Numbered from the stretch's first letter, positions 23,420 to 35,095 are shown. The stretch: 64,000 nucleotides of DNA from Tridacna crocea (GCA_943736015.1 OX031063.1:34068172-34132171); one strand, 5' to 3'. The notes: a model not told the origin generated them from the sequence alone. Translations and numbers: made by a program.

Positions 23420-23546
23420 AATTTATTGCAAGAAGTCCATGAGGTAAAAGGAAAAATGCTGGAACAGTGTTTCTCCTTTTTTCCCAACACTGTTTTCAGG
23501 GGTTTCTTTGTTTGGGTTGTGAAAACTGGTTTGTTGGGTAAAGCCT
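23420..23546 (+). repeat. degenerate TTAA MITE fragment
   Basis: Shortened core (GGAAAAATGCTGGAACAGTG) and right end GGGTAAAGCCTTAA. Confidence 0.5.
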
Positions 23547-24036
23547 TAAATTGTTTAAATGTACATACTGTAAAATTTTAGGGGAAAAATGGTAAAAATA
23601 CTGATAAATTCAGGTATTTGTTTAAATAGATAAGCACTGATGCAGCTGGTCAGATTGCTTTTTAGAGTGGAAAATAACCTTCACAAATTAGTGAAGACAA
23701 GTGGTCTAGATGGCACTGTACAAAGCTGTACTAATACTATTTTAGTTTATACATATGACAATACATGTAATAGTTTGATTTCTGTCTTGATTCCTCATGG
23801 ATTACAATTTTACAAGATTTTACAGGATTTGAAGATTTTGCAGTATGTGTATTTTAACTTTTTAAAGAAATTCTAAATATCAATTTGTTAGCCCAAGTAG
23901 ATATGTACTGATGATGACTTCATTTGCTTATGGGGACAGTGTAGATAGAGATCAGACTGCTGTCTGATTTCTAATCAACTCAATATGCTTTTGAGATGTC
24001 CCTAGTGAAGTACTATCTTACTCTGTTTTTACAGAC

Positions 24037-24264
24037 TTAACTCATTACCAAACGACAATATTACAGACTTGTTCAAATTGAAAGCATTTGCAGATGACAA
24101 AAAGAAAGTGACTGAAAATTTGAAATTTGTTTTGTGAAGGGTAGAAAACATTATGGGAAAAGGAGAAAATGCTGGTTACCAGCATTTTCTCCTTTTCCCA
24201 CAATGTTTTCTAAAGGCTTCTTTCTCAGGGCGTCAAAAGTAGGGATTGTGTGGTAATGGGTTAA
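24037..24264 (+). repeat. TTAA MITE, reference-quality copy
   Basis: TTAACTCATTACCAAACGAC to GTGGTAATGGGTTAA, 228 bp, with near-perfect core 24148-24207. A good template for defining the family. Confidence 0.93.
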
Positions 24265-24475
24265 ACTGTCCATTTCGTATGAGAGGTGCTCCTGGAAAAG
24301 GGGTGTTAATCTTTGGAATATGTTTATTTGGAGCAGGTCTTCTCCTAACACAGGTCCATTTTGTCTAAAAGGTGGATGATTGATAAGATAGAATAGTCCT
24401 GTCACATGCAGAAAATTTATTTATAGCAAAACATTTCATAGCATGTCAGCCAGCCTGTGCAGACTGCAGATGCGT

Positions 24476-24705
24476 AAAACTCGTTACCTAATGACAAAAT
24501 TTAAGACTTTTCCAAATTGAAACCAATAGCAAACAATAATTTGAAAGTGACTCAGAAATTGACATTTGTTTTTGGAAGGTTAGAAAACATTGTGGGAAAA
24601 AGGAGGAAATGCTAGTAACCAGCATTTTCTCCTTTTTACCACAATGTTTTCAAAAGGCTTCATGCACAGAGTCATGAAAGCCAAGCAGTGTTTGGTAAAG
24701 AGTGA
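24476..24705 (+). repeat. TTAA MITE, intergenic
   Basis: ACTCGTTACCTAATGACAAA start; core GCTAGTAACCAGC; right end GGTAAAGAGTGAA. Confidence 0.8.
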
Positions 24706-24986
24706 AACCTCTTTTTCAAATACACATGTACATGCAGCTTGACTCATATATGTATGACCCCTAGATGATAAACAATTTGATTTTAGAATTTCATTCAACA
24801 TTTGTTTAAAAAAAAATGGAGCAAAATCTATTTGCTTTGATTTATGTTTGCTGCTTTTTCTTGCCAGTAATTTGTATTATTTTTTTATATTTAGAAATCC
24901 TATTGATTTGTTTTGTGTTTTTCATTTCTTTCTTGCCATTTCATATCATTTTCTTGTTGCATTTTTTGTCTCAATTTTGATTTTCC

Positions 24987-25214
24987 TTAACCCATTACCA
25001 CATAATCCCTACTTTTGAGAACCCTGAGATAGAAGCCCTGTGAAAACATTGTGAGAAAAGGAGAAAATGCTGGTAACAGCATTTTCTCCTTTTCACACAA
25101 TGTTTTCTATCCTTCACAAAACAAATTTCAAATTTTCAGTCACTTTTATTTTGTTGTCCGCAAATGCTTTCAGTTTGGACAGACCTAAAATTTTGTTGTT
25201 TGGTAATGAGTTAA
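24987..25214 (-). repeat. TTAA MITE, intergenic
   Basis: TTAACCCATTACCACATAAT to GGTAATGAGTTAA; core centre shortened to GGTAACAGC. Confidence 0.9.
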
Positions 25215-25539
25215 GGAAGTGTTTTCACAACATAGATCTTGGCTTTCATATGTTTTATGGGTTGTTTTCTGAAATTCGAGTTTAGTAACCTAATTTTCCT
25301 TCTACTTTTGTCTTTTGTAATTGCAATTATTTTTTACTGCAATTGAAAATTATTGCAAGGCACTAATATCAGGTATACATTCCAGGTGCATATTTAAACA
25401 TACAATGTATATTCAACAAGCACAGTATTTCACTTCCACTTACTGATCCCCAAATGGTGACTCAGTAACTCTTTAATATGGGCATTGTGAGTTGCGATAC
25501 TAACTCGGTTAAAATTACCTCATACTATTTTTTATTTTT

Positions 25540-25640
25540 AGAGTCAGTGTGTCAAGATCTCCATCATTTTCTCCCACAATGTTTTCAAAAACACATTCTT
25601 CTTCAGAGCAGTTAAAACTGGGGATTGAGTGATAAAAGAT
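25540..25640 (+). repeat. right-half fragment of a TTAA MITE
   Basis: CATTTTCTCCCACAATGTTT onward; left half and one palindrome arm are missing. Confidence 0.5.
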
Positions 25641-25700
25641 CAAAGAAGATGTGTTCAGTGCTCCATCAAAATCAATCCACGTCCAGTGTTATTGAAAGAA

Positions 25701-25929
25701 GTAAACCCTTTCCCAAACAAGCCCTGGTTTTTAAGTGTCTGCAGTAAAAGTCTTTTGAAAACACTGTGGGAAAAGGAGAAATTGCTCGTAACGAGCAATT
25801 TCTCCTTTTCCCACAGTGTTTTCTACCCTTTTTGAGAACTTTCTGCCATTTTCTCAAAATCTGAAATTGTTGTCTGCAAACTCTTTCAGTTTGGATGAGT
25901 CCAAAATTTGTCGTTTGGGAAAGAGTTAA
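25701..25929 (-). repeat. TTAA MITE, TTGCTCGTAACGAGCAA core
   Basis: TAAACCCTTTCCCAAACAAG to GGGAAAGAGTTAA. The core centre differs from the common GGTTACC type but is still fully palindromic. Confidence 0.88.
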
Positions 25930-25947
25930 TTAAATCTATAGTATGTT

Positions 25948-26168
25948 ACTCTTTACTATACAGCAAGATTTTAGATTAATACAAAATGAAAGCATTCGCA
26001 AATGAGAATTGGGTATAAAATAATGGACCTTGTCTTAGAGGAGTAAAACAGTATTAGAAAGGCAGAAAATACTGACTATCAGCAAATTTTTTCCTTTTTT
26101 CCGAAATGTTTTCAAATGCAATTTTCTTTGGGATTGTAAAAACATGGGATTCTTTGGTAAAGAGTTAA
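25948..26168 (+). repeat. degenerate TTAA MITE
   Basis: TTACTCTTTACTATACAGCA to GGTAAAGAGTTAA; palindrome largely eroded. Confidence 0.65.
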
Positions 26169-26262
26169 AATGAGATTGTGTTCATTAAAGATGTGTTCAT
26201 TTTTTTTGTTTTTAAATCTTCGTTATTTCAAAATGATTGATGTCCTGCTAAGGGGAGTGTCT

Positions 26263-26490
26263 TTAACTCATTACCAAACAACAATATTTTAGGCTTGTCC
26301 AAATCAAAAGCATTTGCAAACAACGTAATATAGTGAGTGAAAATTTGAAATTTGTTTTGTGAAGAATAGAAAACATTGTGGAAAAAGGAGAAAATGCTGG
26401 TTACTAGCATTTTCTCCTTTTCCCACAATGTTTTCTAAAGGCTTCTTTCCCAAGAGCGTCAAAAGTAGGGATTGTGTGGTAATGGGTTAA
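26263..26490 (+). repeat. TTAA MITE, intergenic
   Basis: TTAACTCATTACCAAACAAC to GTGGTAATGGGTTAA; core centre GGTTACTAGC. Confidence 0.92.
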
Positions 26491-26744
26491 ATACCAATGA
26501 TAAATTCATTTTCTGGAAGCTTTTTGTTGGGAAAAAAAACCCACGTATCATTTTGATTCATTGTAGAAATTTCTCACAGAGACAATCAGATTCGTACATG
26601 TATTTACAATGATAAGTGATAGAAAAAGTTCTTATGTTAACCCCTATACTGCTAAATAACTAAAATGAAATTTTAATTTCGATGGTAAAAATCCAAACAT
26701 TGTTATTTCACGCTTGTGTTCTGGGGAATAATGTCTCCTTACCG

Positions 26745-26812
26745 GACAGTGTAGATCTAAGATCAGTCTGCATGCTCTGTGCAGTCTGATTTTGATCTAC
26801 ATTGTCCCCAAA
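26745..26812. repeat. CAGACTGCAC palindrome element (good copy)
   Basis: GGACAGTGTAGATCTAAGAT pairs with TTTTGATCTACATTGTCC around a GCTCTGTGC centre. Other copies, more or less decayed: 2236-2296, 4233-4296, 8930-9020, 9688-9745, 10535-10590, 14290-14350, 15530-15595, 22488-22550, 23935-23985, 26945-27025, 38053-38112 and 42863-42915. Confidence 0.8.
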
Positions 26813-27222
26813 AGGTCAGCGAGACGCAATCAGCAGCCAAGGGATTAACTCTTATCCAGCTAAGTAAATGAAACTTTCTGAATCTGCTAGAAAAGAATCT
26901 GAATAATGCCATTTCAAACTTACTTTTAGAAGAAAAATGTCTCCTTCTTTGAAGAGTGTAGACCCAAGATCTGACTGCACATTCACATTCTGTGCAGTCT
27001 TATCTTGATCTTCACTGTCGTCAAGCGATCAGTTAGAATCCTAAGGGTTAAGATTTACTCCACTCGTAGGAATATATAATTGTAGATTAGTCATAGGGTA
27101 TGAACCATAGAAGTACAGGAAGCATATTATGAAATCAGTATAAATTAGTGATAGCTAAAAGCATAAGTGGTGTGCCAAATAAAGACTTCACTGTAATTCT
27201 ATTTTTGTATTTTTAGTGATTA

Positions 27223-27452
27223 TTAACCATTTACTGCTCAGCAAGATTTTATACTTGTCCAAATTGAAAGCATTTGCAGACATCATTTTTAATGTTACTC
27301 AACACAGGACAGTTGTGTATCAAAGGGTATAAAACATTGTGGGAAAAGGAGAAAATGCTGGTTACCAGCATTTTCTCCTTTTCCAACAATGTTTTCAAAA
27401 GACTTCTTTCCCTGGGGCTTTTAAAAGTCAGCATAGAGTGGTAAAGTATTAA
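27223..27452 (+). repeat. TTAA MITE, intergenic
   Basis: TTAACCATTTACTGCTCAGC to GGTAAAGTATTAA; core nearly perfect. Confidence 0.88.
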
Positions 27453-27593
27453 GACTGATTTATTGCAATTCAAAGGTTAGTCAGAGCATCTTGCTTAAAA
27501 ATCAGACTGCATAGATTGAAGTTCAGACTGCATTTCATGTCCAGCCTGATCTTGAGTCACAGTGCTTGCATAAACAACTTTAACGATTTCATG

Positions 27594-27810
27594 GTGTATG
27601 TGGTCATGAGGTAGAGCATAGGCCTCATAACCTAAAGGTCCTGAGTTCAATTCCCGGTAGTGGGTGTCAACTTCGGGATTTTTCACTGGCCCACACGTTC
27701 GGTGTGAGTACTGGTGTAGTTCCCAGTAAGCAGAATCGAGAGAGATTAGTATAAGATCTTAGAACTTGTTTCTCAATCGATGTAAAATACATGTAAATAT
27801 GTTTAAACTT
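27594..27810 (+). repeat. tRNA-derived SINE
   Basis: A tRNA-like head has an A-box-like GGTCATGAGGTAGAGCAT (27602-27619), CCTCATAACC where an anticodon CAT would sit, and B box GAGTTCAATTCCC (27643-27655). A non-tRNA body CTTCGGGATTTTTCACTGGC and AT-rich 3' end follow. The B box is near RNA polymerase III consensus. The family name is not known to me. Confidence 0.7.
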
Positions 27811-27840
27811 TTGCGATTTTTGCCATAATAAAAGGCTCTT

Positions 27841-28067
27841 TTAATCTACTAAACTGCAAAAATTTAGACTGGTCCAATTTGAAAGCACTTGCAGTGGACA
27901 AAATAGGATTAACTTAAAAATTGAAATTAATTTTGTTTCCAGCAGGGTAGAAAACATTGTGGAAAGAGGAGAAAATGCTGGTAACCAGCATTCTCTCCTT
28001 TTCCCACAATGTTTTCAAAAGGCTTCTATCTCAGGATGGTACAAACCAGGGATTTGGTAAAAGGTTA
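27841..28067 (+). repeat. TTAA MITE, abutting the next copy
   Basis: TTAATCTACTAAACTGCAAA to GGTAAAAGGTTAA; core GCTGGTAACCAGC. Its final TTAA (28064-28067) begins the following copy. Confidence 0.85.
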
Positions 28068-28287
28068 ATGAATGACAGAGTTTAAGACTTTTCCAAGTTG
28101 AAAGCTTTTTGTACATAAAGAATTAGGCAAGGCTCAAATGATGGGATTTGTCTCTATAAGATTAGTAAATATTGCGGGAAAAAGAGAAAATGCTGGTACC
28201 AAGCATTTCATCCTTTCTCCACAATGCCTTGAGAAGCTTTTTTCTCATACTCTGTTTAACCCGTAGGATTGTTTGATAGAGGCTTAA
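28064..28287 (+). repeat. TTAA MITE, diverged
   Basis: TTAATGAATGACAGAGTTTA to GATAGAGGCTTAA; core remnant GCTGGTACCAAGC. Confidence 0.75.
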
Positions 28288-28476
28288 ATTCATTTTCAGT
28301 AGTGTTTAAGTATTATGAGACACATGTCTTGCAAGAATCTCAAAATGAAATAACTACATGTAAATTGTTTGTCTTCCTTATTGAAAATGATATCGAAAGA
28401 CTAATGCCAGTATTTTACTTTCAGATATTTTTGTATCTGTATTGGCTTGAGGATAAACTTTCTTCCTTAAAATGTT

Positions 28477-28690
28477 TACCCTTTAACAAACAGTCCTGAA
28501 TTTTAATGACCCTGAGTCAGAGGCCTTTTGAAAAGATGTGGGAAAAGAAGAAAACGCTGGCAATCAGCAATTTTATCTTTCCTACAATGTTGTCTACCCT
28601 GTCAAAGAGCTTTGGTTCATTTGTACCTATTTCAGATTTGTCATCTGCAGATCCTTTAATTTTTTTTTTTGAAAGCCAAGAGTTAGCTCT
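28477..28690 (-). repeat. degenerate TTAA MITE
   Basis: TTTACCCTTTAACAAACAGT start, core AAAACGCTGGCAATCAGCAA, poly-T interrupted tail. Confidence 0.65.
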
Positions 28691-28758
28691 TTACCAAGGG
28701 AGAAAATTTTGGACTTGTCTAAATTTTAAGCACCGTGGACTGTGTGGTAAAGGCTTAA
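28686..28758 (+). repeat. TTAA MITE lacking its whole palindrome
   Basis: CTCTTTACCAAGGGAGAAAA runs through GACTTGTCTAAATTTTAAGC directly into GTGTGGTAAAGGCTTAA: both ends present, middle about 150 bp missing. Confidence 0.75.
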
Positions 28759-28982
28759 CCCTTTCCGAAAAAAGCCCTGGTTATCATGTGTCTGCAGTAC
28801 AAGTCTCTTGAAAACACCGTGGGAAAAGGAGAAATTGCTTGTAACAAGCAATTTCTCTTTTTCCCACAGTATTTTCTATCCTTTAAGAGAACTTTTTACC
28901 ATTTTCATCAAATTTAAAATTGTTGTCTGCAATCTCTTTCAGATTGGAACAGTCTAAAATTCATTGTTTGGGAAAGGGTTAA
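28755..28982 (-). repeat. TTAA MITE, TTGCTTGTAACAAGCAA core
   Basis: TTAACCCTTTCCGAAAAAAG to GGGAAAGGGTTAA. Both arms carry the matched change GCTCG to GCTTG, so the stem stays paired. Shares its first TTAA with the preceding core-less copy. Confidence 0.88.
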
Positions 28983-29404
28983 ATAGGATTGCAATCATTT
29001 TTAGCCGATTATACATGTAGATGATCTTGTAAGATAAAGCATAGGTACAATCATGTATTTTTATATATATATCACGTATACATAAGTGACCCATCAAGCA
29101 AAAAGGGACCATCTGGGAACTATGAAAAGTGTTGGCTCTGGTCAGACTGCATGGATTGCGCAGGGTTGACACTTTTCACTTTGCATCTAAAGTGGCTATT
29201 TTACCATACTACATATATACAATCATTTTTGAACTATCAATTTAAATTGACACACACCATCTTTGATCTGTTTTTATTTAAATTATATACAGAATTCCCA
29301 GATTGTTCCTTATACTATGACTGGTCACATAATTATAAGAAAAATGGAGGCTTACTTTTAGTCAGATACCAGTACTTACTGCACCTTTCTTAGCAATCTC
29401 GAGT

Positions 29405-29530
29405 TTTAAAGACCGTTTGAATAAAGCTTTTTAAAACTTTTGTTGTAAAATAAGACAATGCTGATAACTAGCATTTTTTTCCTTTGGACAAGTCTACAAT
29501 TTTGGCCTGTGGCCAAATACTGGCAGAGTA
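29405..29530 (-). repeat. degenerate TTAA MITE fragment
   Basis: GACAATGCTGATAACTAGCA core remnant and GGACAAGTCTACAATTTTGG tail; large deletion between. Confidence 0.5.
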
Positions 29531-29691
29531 AATGATTCTGTGTATGAAATAGATATAAATTTCATTTATACCATTTAAATGTGTTGTGTGATATTTATGA
29601 TTGCTCTGCTGGCATTTGCAAAAACTTCATGTGGTAAAACACCATTTCTTTCTTATATTACACAATATATCCACTCTGTGTCATTCTCTTA

Positions 29692-29917
29692 TCCCTTTAC
29701 CCCATAAGGCATTTCTATGGTATCTCTAACTGACCCTAAATAACAGCAATGATGAAGCCGTTTCTTATGTGTATATGACACCCTTTGATTGTGTAGAAAA
29801 CATTGTGGCAAAAGGTGAAATTGCTCTTCACGAGCAATTTCACCTTTTGCCACAATGTTTTCCAAAGGCTCCTACGAGCAATGCGTAGAAATGAGTATCT
29901 ATGGAGTAAAGGGTTAT
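29692..29917 (+). repeat. TTAA MITE, CCCCATAAGGC-end subfamily
   Basis: Starts TATCCCTTTACCCCATAAGG, ends TATGGAGTAAAGGGTTA; core GGTGAAATTGCTCTTCACGA and complement. Same subfamily as 825-1016, 39001-39230 and 41286-41514. Confidence 0.85.
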
Positions 29918-30148
29918 ACCGGTTGGAATCTTGTCTACTTTAGATTAGTAATAGCGAAAAACTGTATTATTTACATTGATGAATAATTCTGAGTATTATC
30001 ATAGCGCCAAGCCCCACTAAAGTAAAGTTTCAGACATTATCTGATCAAGATGTGACTGCAGAAAAAGTGTAAGCTGATCTAAAATCTACACATTTTTTAT
30101 TATATTGAGATAATCTGGCTATAAATAGACCATACTTAGACACTGCAA

Positions 30149-30250
30149 ATCCCTTTACAATTTAGAGGAAGATAGCTATTGAAAAGATTGTGTGAAAGGA
30201 AGGAAATGCTGTTGCCCAGAATTTTCTCCTATTACACCAGTGTTATTTTT
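30149..30250 (-). repeat. degenerate TTAA MITE fragment
   Basis: ATCCCTTTACAATTTAGAGG followed by an eroded core (GGAAATGCTGTTGCCCAGAA). Confidence 0.45.
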
Positions 30251-30269
30251 CCATTTTTATATGTCCAAA

Positions 30270-30756
30270 GGGTCACATTATGTTATGACCCCGGTTGTCT
30301 GTCCATCTGTCTTCGTAGAAGGCGACTGAAATTAGAGACAATGGCTGCTTTCCTCGTAATTTGTAGGATTGCTGCAGGCTGGGTAGTTCTTGTTCCAAAT
30401 CCTATATTTTTCTCTCGATGTAAATAGGGTTTCGAATGGGAATCAGTTGGCCTGTGGGACCCTGTGTGGTTTAATAGGGGGTATAAAAATAAACCACTGC
30501 AGTCCCGCGATCATCACATCTGCCATTTCATCTGGCAGAACAAACATGATAGCATGCATGTCGTAAAAGGCAACAAAAGGGGCATCATTTTGTGTTTTGT
30601 CCATTCCTCATTTATCATGTTTGTCTTATGTTGTTGCATGTGTATGTTATTTTCACCTCGCATTATTGTTTACTAAGTAAGTGCACCCAATATGACCTAA
30701 GTTGTCAACGGGCATTTAAAACCCTATTCATTCATTCATTCATTCATTCATTCCAT
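30270..30756 (+). mobile_element. ATTC-tailed retroposon copy 1
   Basis: Aligns along about 430 bp with 32080-32515, sharing GGCCTGTGGGACCC, GGGGGTATAA and AATATGACCTAAGTTGTC, and ends in a perfect (ATTC)n run. A short tandem tail like this is typical of the 3' end of non-LTR retroposons. No coding capacity. Confidence 0.65.
30719..30756 (+). repeat. (ATTC)n microsatellite
   Basis: About eight perfect ATTC units forming the tail of the retroposon. Confidence 0.9.
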
Positions 30757-30989
30757 CTGTCTGTCTGTCTGTTAGCAGTTTCTTGTGCGCACAACTCCTC
30801 CTACAGTTTTCATTGGATAAGTTTCAATTTACCACAATGAATCTCTATGATGTGTAGTTATGCATGGGACTTTGAAAAATTTGGATATCTGCAGGCGTTC
30901 TAGATTTTAAGCCATTTCACTGACAAGCCCCCTTGGGCGTATATGCTTTACTTTTTAAAGCTATTGTTGAAAACCACATCTCTTACCTA

Positions 30990-31415
30990 GAGCCACATTT
31001 GATCATTATCTACCACCAGATGGCATTCTACAAATACTCATCTAATTTGGGCATCTTGGGTAAACTGGACCAGACAAGATTTCTACGCAACAACCGTTAC
31101 TTTGAATTTCAAACTAAAATAAATGTTTACTCAGTAAAACGCTACCTGGTGCGATTCTCTCAGCTATGATCAGCAGTTTAAAGAAATCTGGGGCTAAAAG
31201 AGGCCTGATTTTTCCTCAAATGTATTGATAAAAGCTATTTTCTCCATTGCTACATTATAGCGTGTAATATTAAAGTCTCCATGATAGCGGGGAGAGTGAT
31301 GCGTCATATAAGACAGGTCAAATCTTTGAAGAATATGACATACGCAGACAATGACGTGTGATTTGTGGTCTGCCAATGTTTGTTTTAGATATGGATATAT
31401 CTCATATTTTGTCAT
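30990..31415 (-). repeat. dispersed repeat, inverted relative to 14630-14945
   Basis: Blocks such as GATGGCATTCTACAAATACT, CGTTACTTTGAATTTCAAAC and GATGCGTCATATAAGACAGG occur as reverse complements in 14630-14945. No terminal repeat was identified. Confidence 0.65.
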
Positions 31416-31505
31416 GTAGTAAACATGTTACATGAATTACCATGATAATTATAATGGTCAAACTATGCTCTGGTGAAAGGTGGCTAAATGCATCTCTGTG
31501 ATGAA

Positions 31506-31734
31506 TTAACCCTTTACAACACAATCTCCAGTTTTAACGACCTTGAGAAAGAGGCCTGTTGAAAATATTGTGGGTAAAGGAGAAAATGCTGGTAACCAGC
31601 ATTTTCTCCTTTTCCCACAATTTTTTCTACCCAATGGATGACATAAATCATTGTTTAAATTTCACTTGATTTGTGTGCTGCAAATGCTTTCAAATTGGTA
31701 GAGTCCAAAATTTTGTGTTTTAGTAAAGGGTTAA
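31506..31734 (-). repeat. TTAA MITE, intergenic
   Basis: TTAACCCTTTACAACACAAT to GTAAAGGGTTAA; core intact. Confidence 0.9.
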
Positions 31735-32079
31735 ACCTAGCAAATCATCACATGGTTATATAATTATGGATCCACAAAATCTGTTCTGTCTAACTGGGTC
31801 TGAAAGTAGATTGGCCCTCTACATGTAAAAAAAAATCCAATTAGGAAAAAGTTCCTATCAATTTCAGGTTGCATGGATCAGTACTTTTAACAGATGCATT
31901 AAGTCCCCTTTTCACAGAGCATTGCTCAAATTTATCTTTATACACTTTTTTTTCCAGTATTAGTTTTCCATGACAACTAATGTGATGAGAATGGAGTACT
32001 GTGATAAACATGTATATGTATATAGTATATACCTCCCCGTGGGGCCCTGGGTTTTTTTAACTGTATAGAATAGGACCTC

Positions 32080-32515
32080 AGCCTTTCTCTATGGTGACTA
32101 AAATTAGAGAAAAATGGCTGCTTTCCTTGTAATTCTTAGGATTGCAGAAGGCTTGGTAGTTCTTATTCCAAATCCTATATTTTTTTCTTGATGTAAATGG
32201 GGTTTGAAATGGGAATCAATTGGCCTGTGGGACCCCATGTGGTTTAATCGGGGGTATAAGAATAAACCACTGCAGTCCCACGATCGTCACATCTTCCATT
32301 TCCTCTGGTGGAACAAAAGTGACAGCATGAATGTCGTGAAAGGTGACAAAAGGGGCATCATTTTGTGTTTCGTTCATTCCTCATTTATCATGTTTGTCTT
32401 ACGTTGTTACACATGTATGTTATTTTCACCTCGCATTATTGTTTATAAGTAAGTGTGCCCAATATGACCTAAGTTGTCGACGGGCCTTAAAACACTATTC
32501 ATTCATTCATTAGTA
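32080..32515 (+). mobile_element. ATTC-tailed retroposon copy 2
   Basis: Second copy of the element at 30270-30756, with a shorter ATTC tail. The 5' ends of the two copies differ, consistent with 5' truncation. Confidence 0.65.
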
Positions 32516-32983
32516 TATACCATACACTGTGAAAAGGGGGCTTAATGCATCTGCGAAAAACATTTACCCAGGTCAGCCTGCACAATCTGCACTGGCTGAC
32601 CTGAACTGAAACTTTTTGCTATTGGTCAATTTTCTATATGTCAATGGCCCCGTCTACCTCATGATTAATTTGTTTGTACAAAAATGTGGTTATTAAGGAT
32701 ATACATGTATAAGGAAGTGATGGTTTGCTTGTTCTCATATATCACAGAGATGCACTCAGCCCCCCTTTTTCAGAGCATGGTTCATATGTTATACTCCCTG
32801 GCATTATCTAACATTACATCACTTGAACTCGGGCTTATCTTGGTCTTCCCTCTACATGAAATAAACTTAGGCAGATCTTGGTCTCCATTCTACATGAAAT
32901 GAAATCCATATTCTTGTACAGTGAAAATAGGGCTATCTATGGGATTACATGTATATAGTTGAGCAGACTCTGGGGAAAGGGGA

Positions 32984-33212
32984 TTAACTCTTTACCGCAC
33001 AATCCCTACTTTTGATGACCCTGAGAAAGAATCCTTTGAAAAACGTTATGGGAAAAGGAGAAAATGCTGGTAAACAGCATTTTCTCCTTTTGCCATAATG
33101 TGTTCTACTCTTGAGAAAACAAATTTCAAATTTTCAGTCACTTATTTTGTCATCTGCAAATTTTTTTTAATTTAGACAAACCTAAAAGTTGTGTAGTTTG
33201 GTAATGAGTTAA
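32984..33212 (-). repeat. TTAA MITE, intergenic
   Basis: TTAACTCTTTACCGCACAAT to GGTAATGAGTTAA; core GCTGGTAAACAGC has one mismatch. Confidence 0.9.
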
Positions 33213-33482
33213 TGCATTTCCGTGACGCCTTATACCTTGCCAATGATAATTATTTGACTTGGATCAATTTTTTTCCTTTTCTTCAAAACCAAAATCATGA
33301 GGTAAAATGGTCCTTTGAGATACAGAAAAAAATTACTAATAGCAGAGGATTACACCAGAAGCAGGTTGACATGTTCACCTTTTCAGAGAGTATGACTTTT
33401 TCATCTGTCTGTTTGTTCTCATTTGTTGGCACCATTTTCTATATACATCTGTAATGAATTTTGATAAATACTTATCTTTCTT

Positions 33483-33711
33483 TTAACTCTTTACCACACA
33501 AGAAAAATTTAGACTGGTCCAAATTGAAAGCATTTGCAGACGACAAAATAAAGGTGGCTGAAAAAATGAAATTTGTTCTTTGAAGGGTAAAAAACACTGT
33601 GGGAAAAGGAGAAAATGCTGGTTACCAGCATTTTCTCCTTTACCCACAGTGTTTTCAAAAGGCTTCTTTCTCAGGGGCGTCAAAAGTAGGGATTATGTGG
33701 TAATGGGTTAA
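33483..33711 (+). repeat. TTAA MITE, intergenic
   Basis: TTAACTCTTTACCACACAAG to GTGGTAATGGGTTAA; core perfect. Nearly identical to the copy at 7366-7595. Confidence 0.92.
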
Positions 33712-34011
33712 ACCTGAATTAACGTATTGTATGCATGTACATTTATATAATTATGCATTGTGATAACTGTTTTTGTGAATGGTAAACTATTTTTATTCAT
33801 TGGTTTTGGGTTAAGGTTTTTATCTCTTTTTTGCATGAATGTAAAATATCCCATCGAAAATGGATTTTAAAGGCATATACTTGGTATCAGGGTCCACAAT
33901 CAATCAAAATTTGATACAGACTTTTCTAAACGTTTATTTGTAACCTTTTATTAAATTACTCACATTATGTCTCAACATATATTATATAATTATGTTGCTT
34001 TGCTGATTGTA

Positions 34012-34282
34012 GGCCTTTGCCAGAAATTAAAATTCAAGTCCGGTCCACATTGAAATTTTCTTGTTTATTTGATCTGTTTTCATCATTTGAAAAAACATTC
34101 TTGGAAAAGGGGAGAAAAGTGTTGGTTACCAGCATTTTCTCTGTTCTCTTCCCAACCCCCCCCCCCCCCCCCCCCCCTGTTTTTTGTTTCCTGTCGAAGA
34201 CCAATTTCACATCACTTCAGTTACACGGTTTGTTGAATTCAAATGCAGTAAGTCTTTAATTTTGTTTTCTGATAAAGGCTTA
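34012..34282 (+). repeat. TTAA MITE expanded by a poly-C tract
   Basis: TTTGCCAGAAATTAAAATTC start; left core arm GAAAAGTGTTGGTTACCAGC; the right arm is broken by an uninterrupted C run of about 30 (34147-34177). Confidence 0.65.
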
Positions 34283-34599
34283 TAGTTTAAATGATAATTG
34301 TCCAGTGAATTACATGTGATACTTGTAGTATTGTTGTGATAATTTTGTGAAGTAAAACATATTTTTGCTCTTATCGTATTTGTTTCTTATTATTGTCATG
34401 GAACATTTTGAATCTTAGGTGATGCCAATGAATCGGCAGCCTTGTTCTCCTTACCGTTAGGCTGCTAAGCGTGACTCGAAGTTCTGTTTGCTAAAAGAGC
34501 AGATCAAGATCAGACTTCACAGAACTTTATACTCCTTTTAAGCGAAACCTGAAGAGGAACAAAGTTTTCTATCCTATAAAAGACCAACCCTTGCGAATA

Positions 34600-35095
34600 T
34601 TTGAATGAGAATAAAATCTTCACATGCTAATCCTAGTCGACACTTTCCGTTTTTATGTAATTTTCTGTTAGTCTACTGAAGAACAACATTTAATGTAGTG
34701 GTAATGTGCCGTCTGGGATAAGCCTGGGCGGACCTCACAGGCTAATCCGAGATGATACTTTCCATTTTTGTGTAATTTTCTGTTTTGCGCAAGCCTACTG
34801 AAGAACAAAATCTAATGTAGTCGTAAAGTGCCGTCTCGGATACGCGTGCGCGGACCTACGCCTGCACGGACTTTTAAGCTGATCCGAGACGACACTTTAC
34901 GCAAATGTCTGAATGCTCCTTTTTGCGTGTTGCAAGTCATATAGAATAGAACCCCTTTCAGTGATAAAAACTTTACTTGCGCAAAAACAGAAAATCACAT
35001 AAAAACGGAAAGTGTAGTTTCGGATTAGCCTGCGCGGACAGCGCAAGCTGATCAGATACAGCACTTTACGCAAATGTCCGAATGCAGACCATAGA
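34600..35095. repeat. cluster of CCTGCGCAGGCTG palindromic cassettes
   Basis: At least three units with CGGAAAGTGT, GCCTGCGCGGAC, GATCCGAGACGACACTTTAC and GCAAATGTCTGAATGCTCCT; same family as 11868-12115. Confidence 0.7.
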
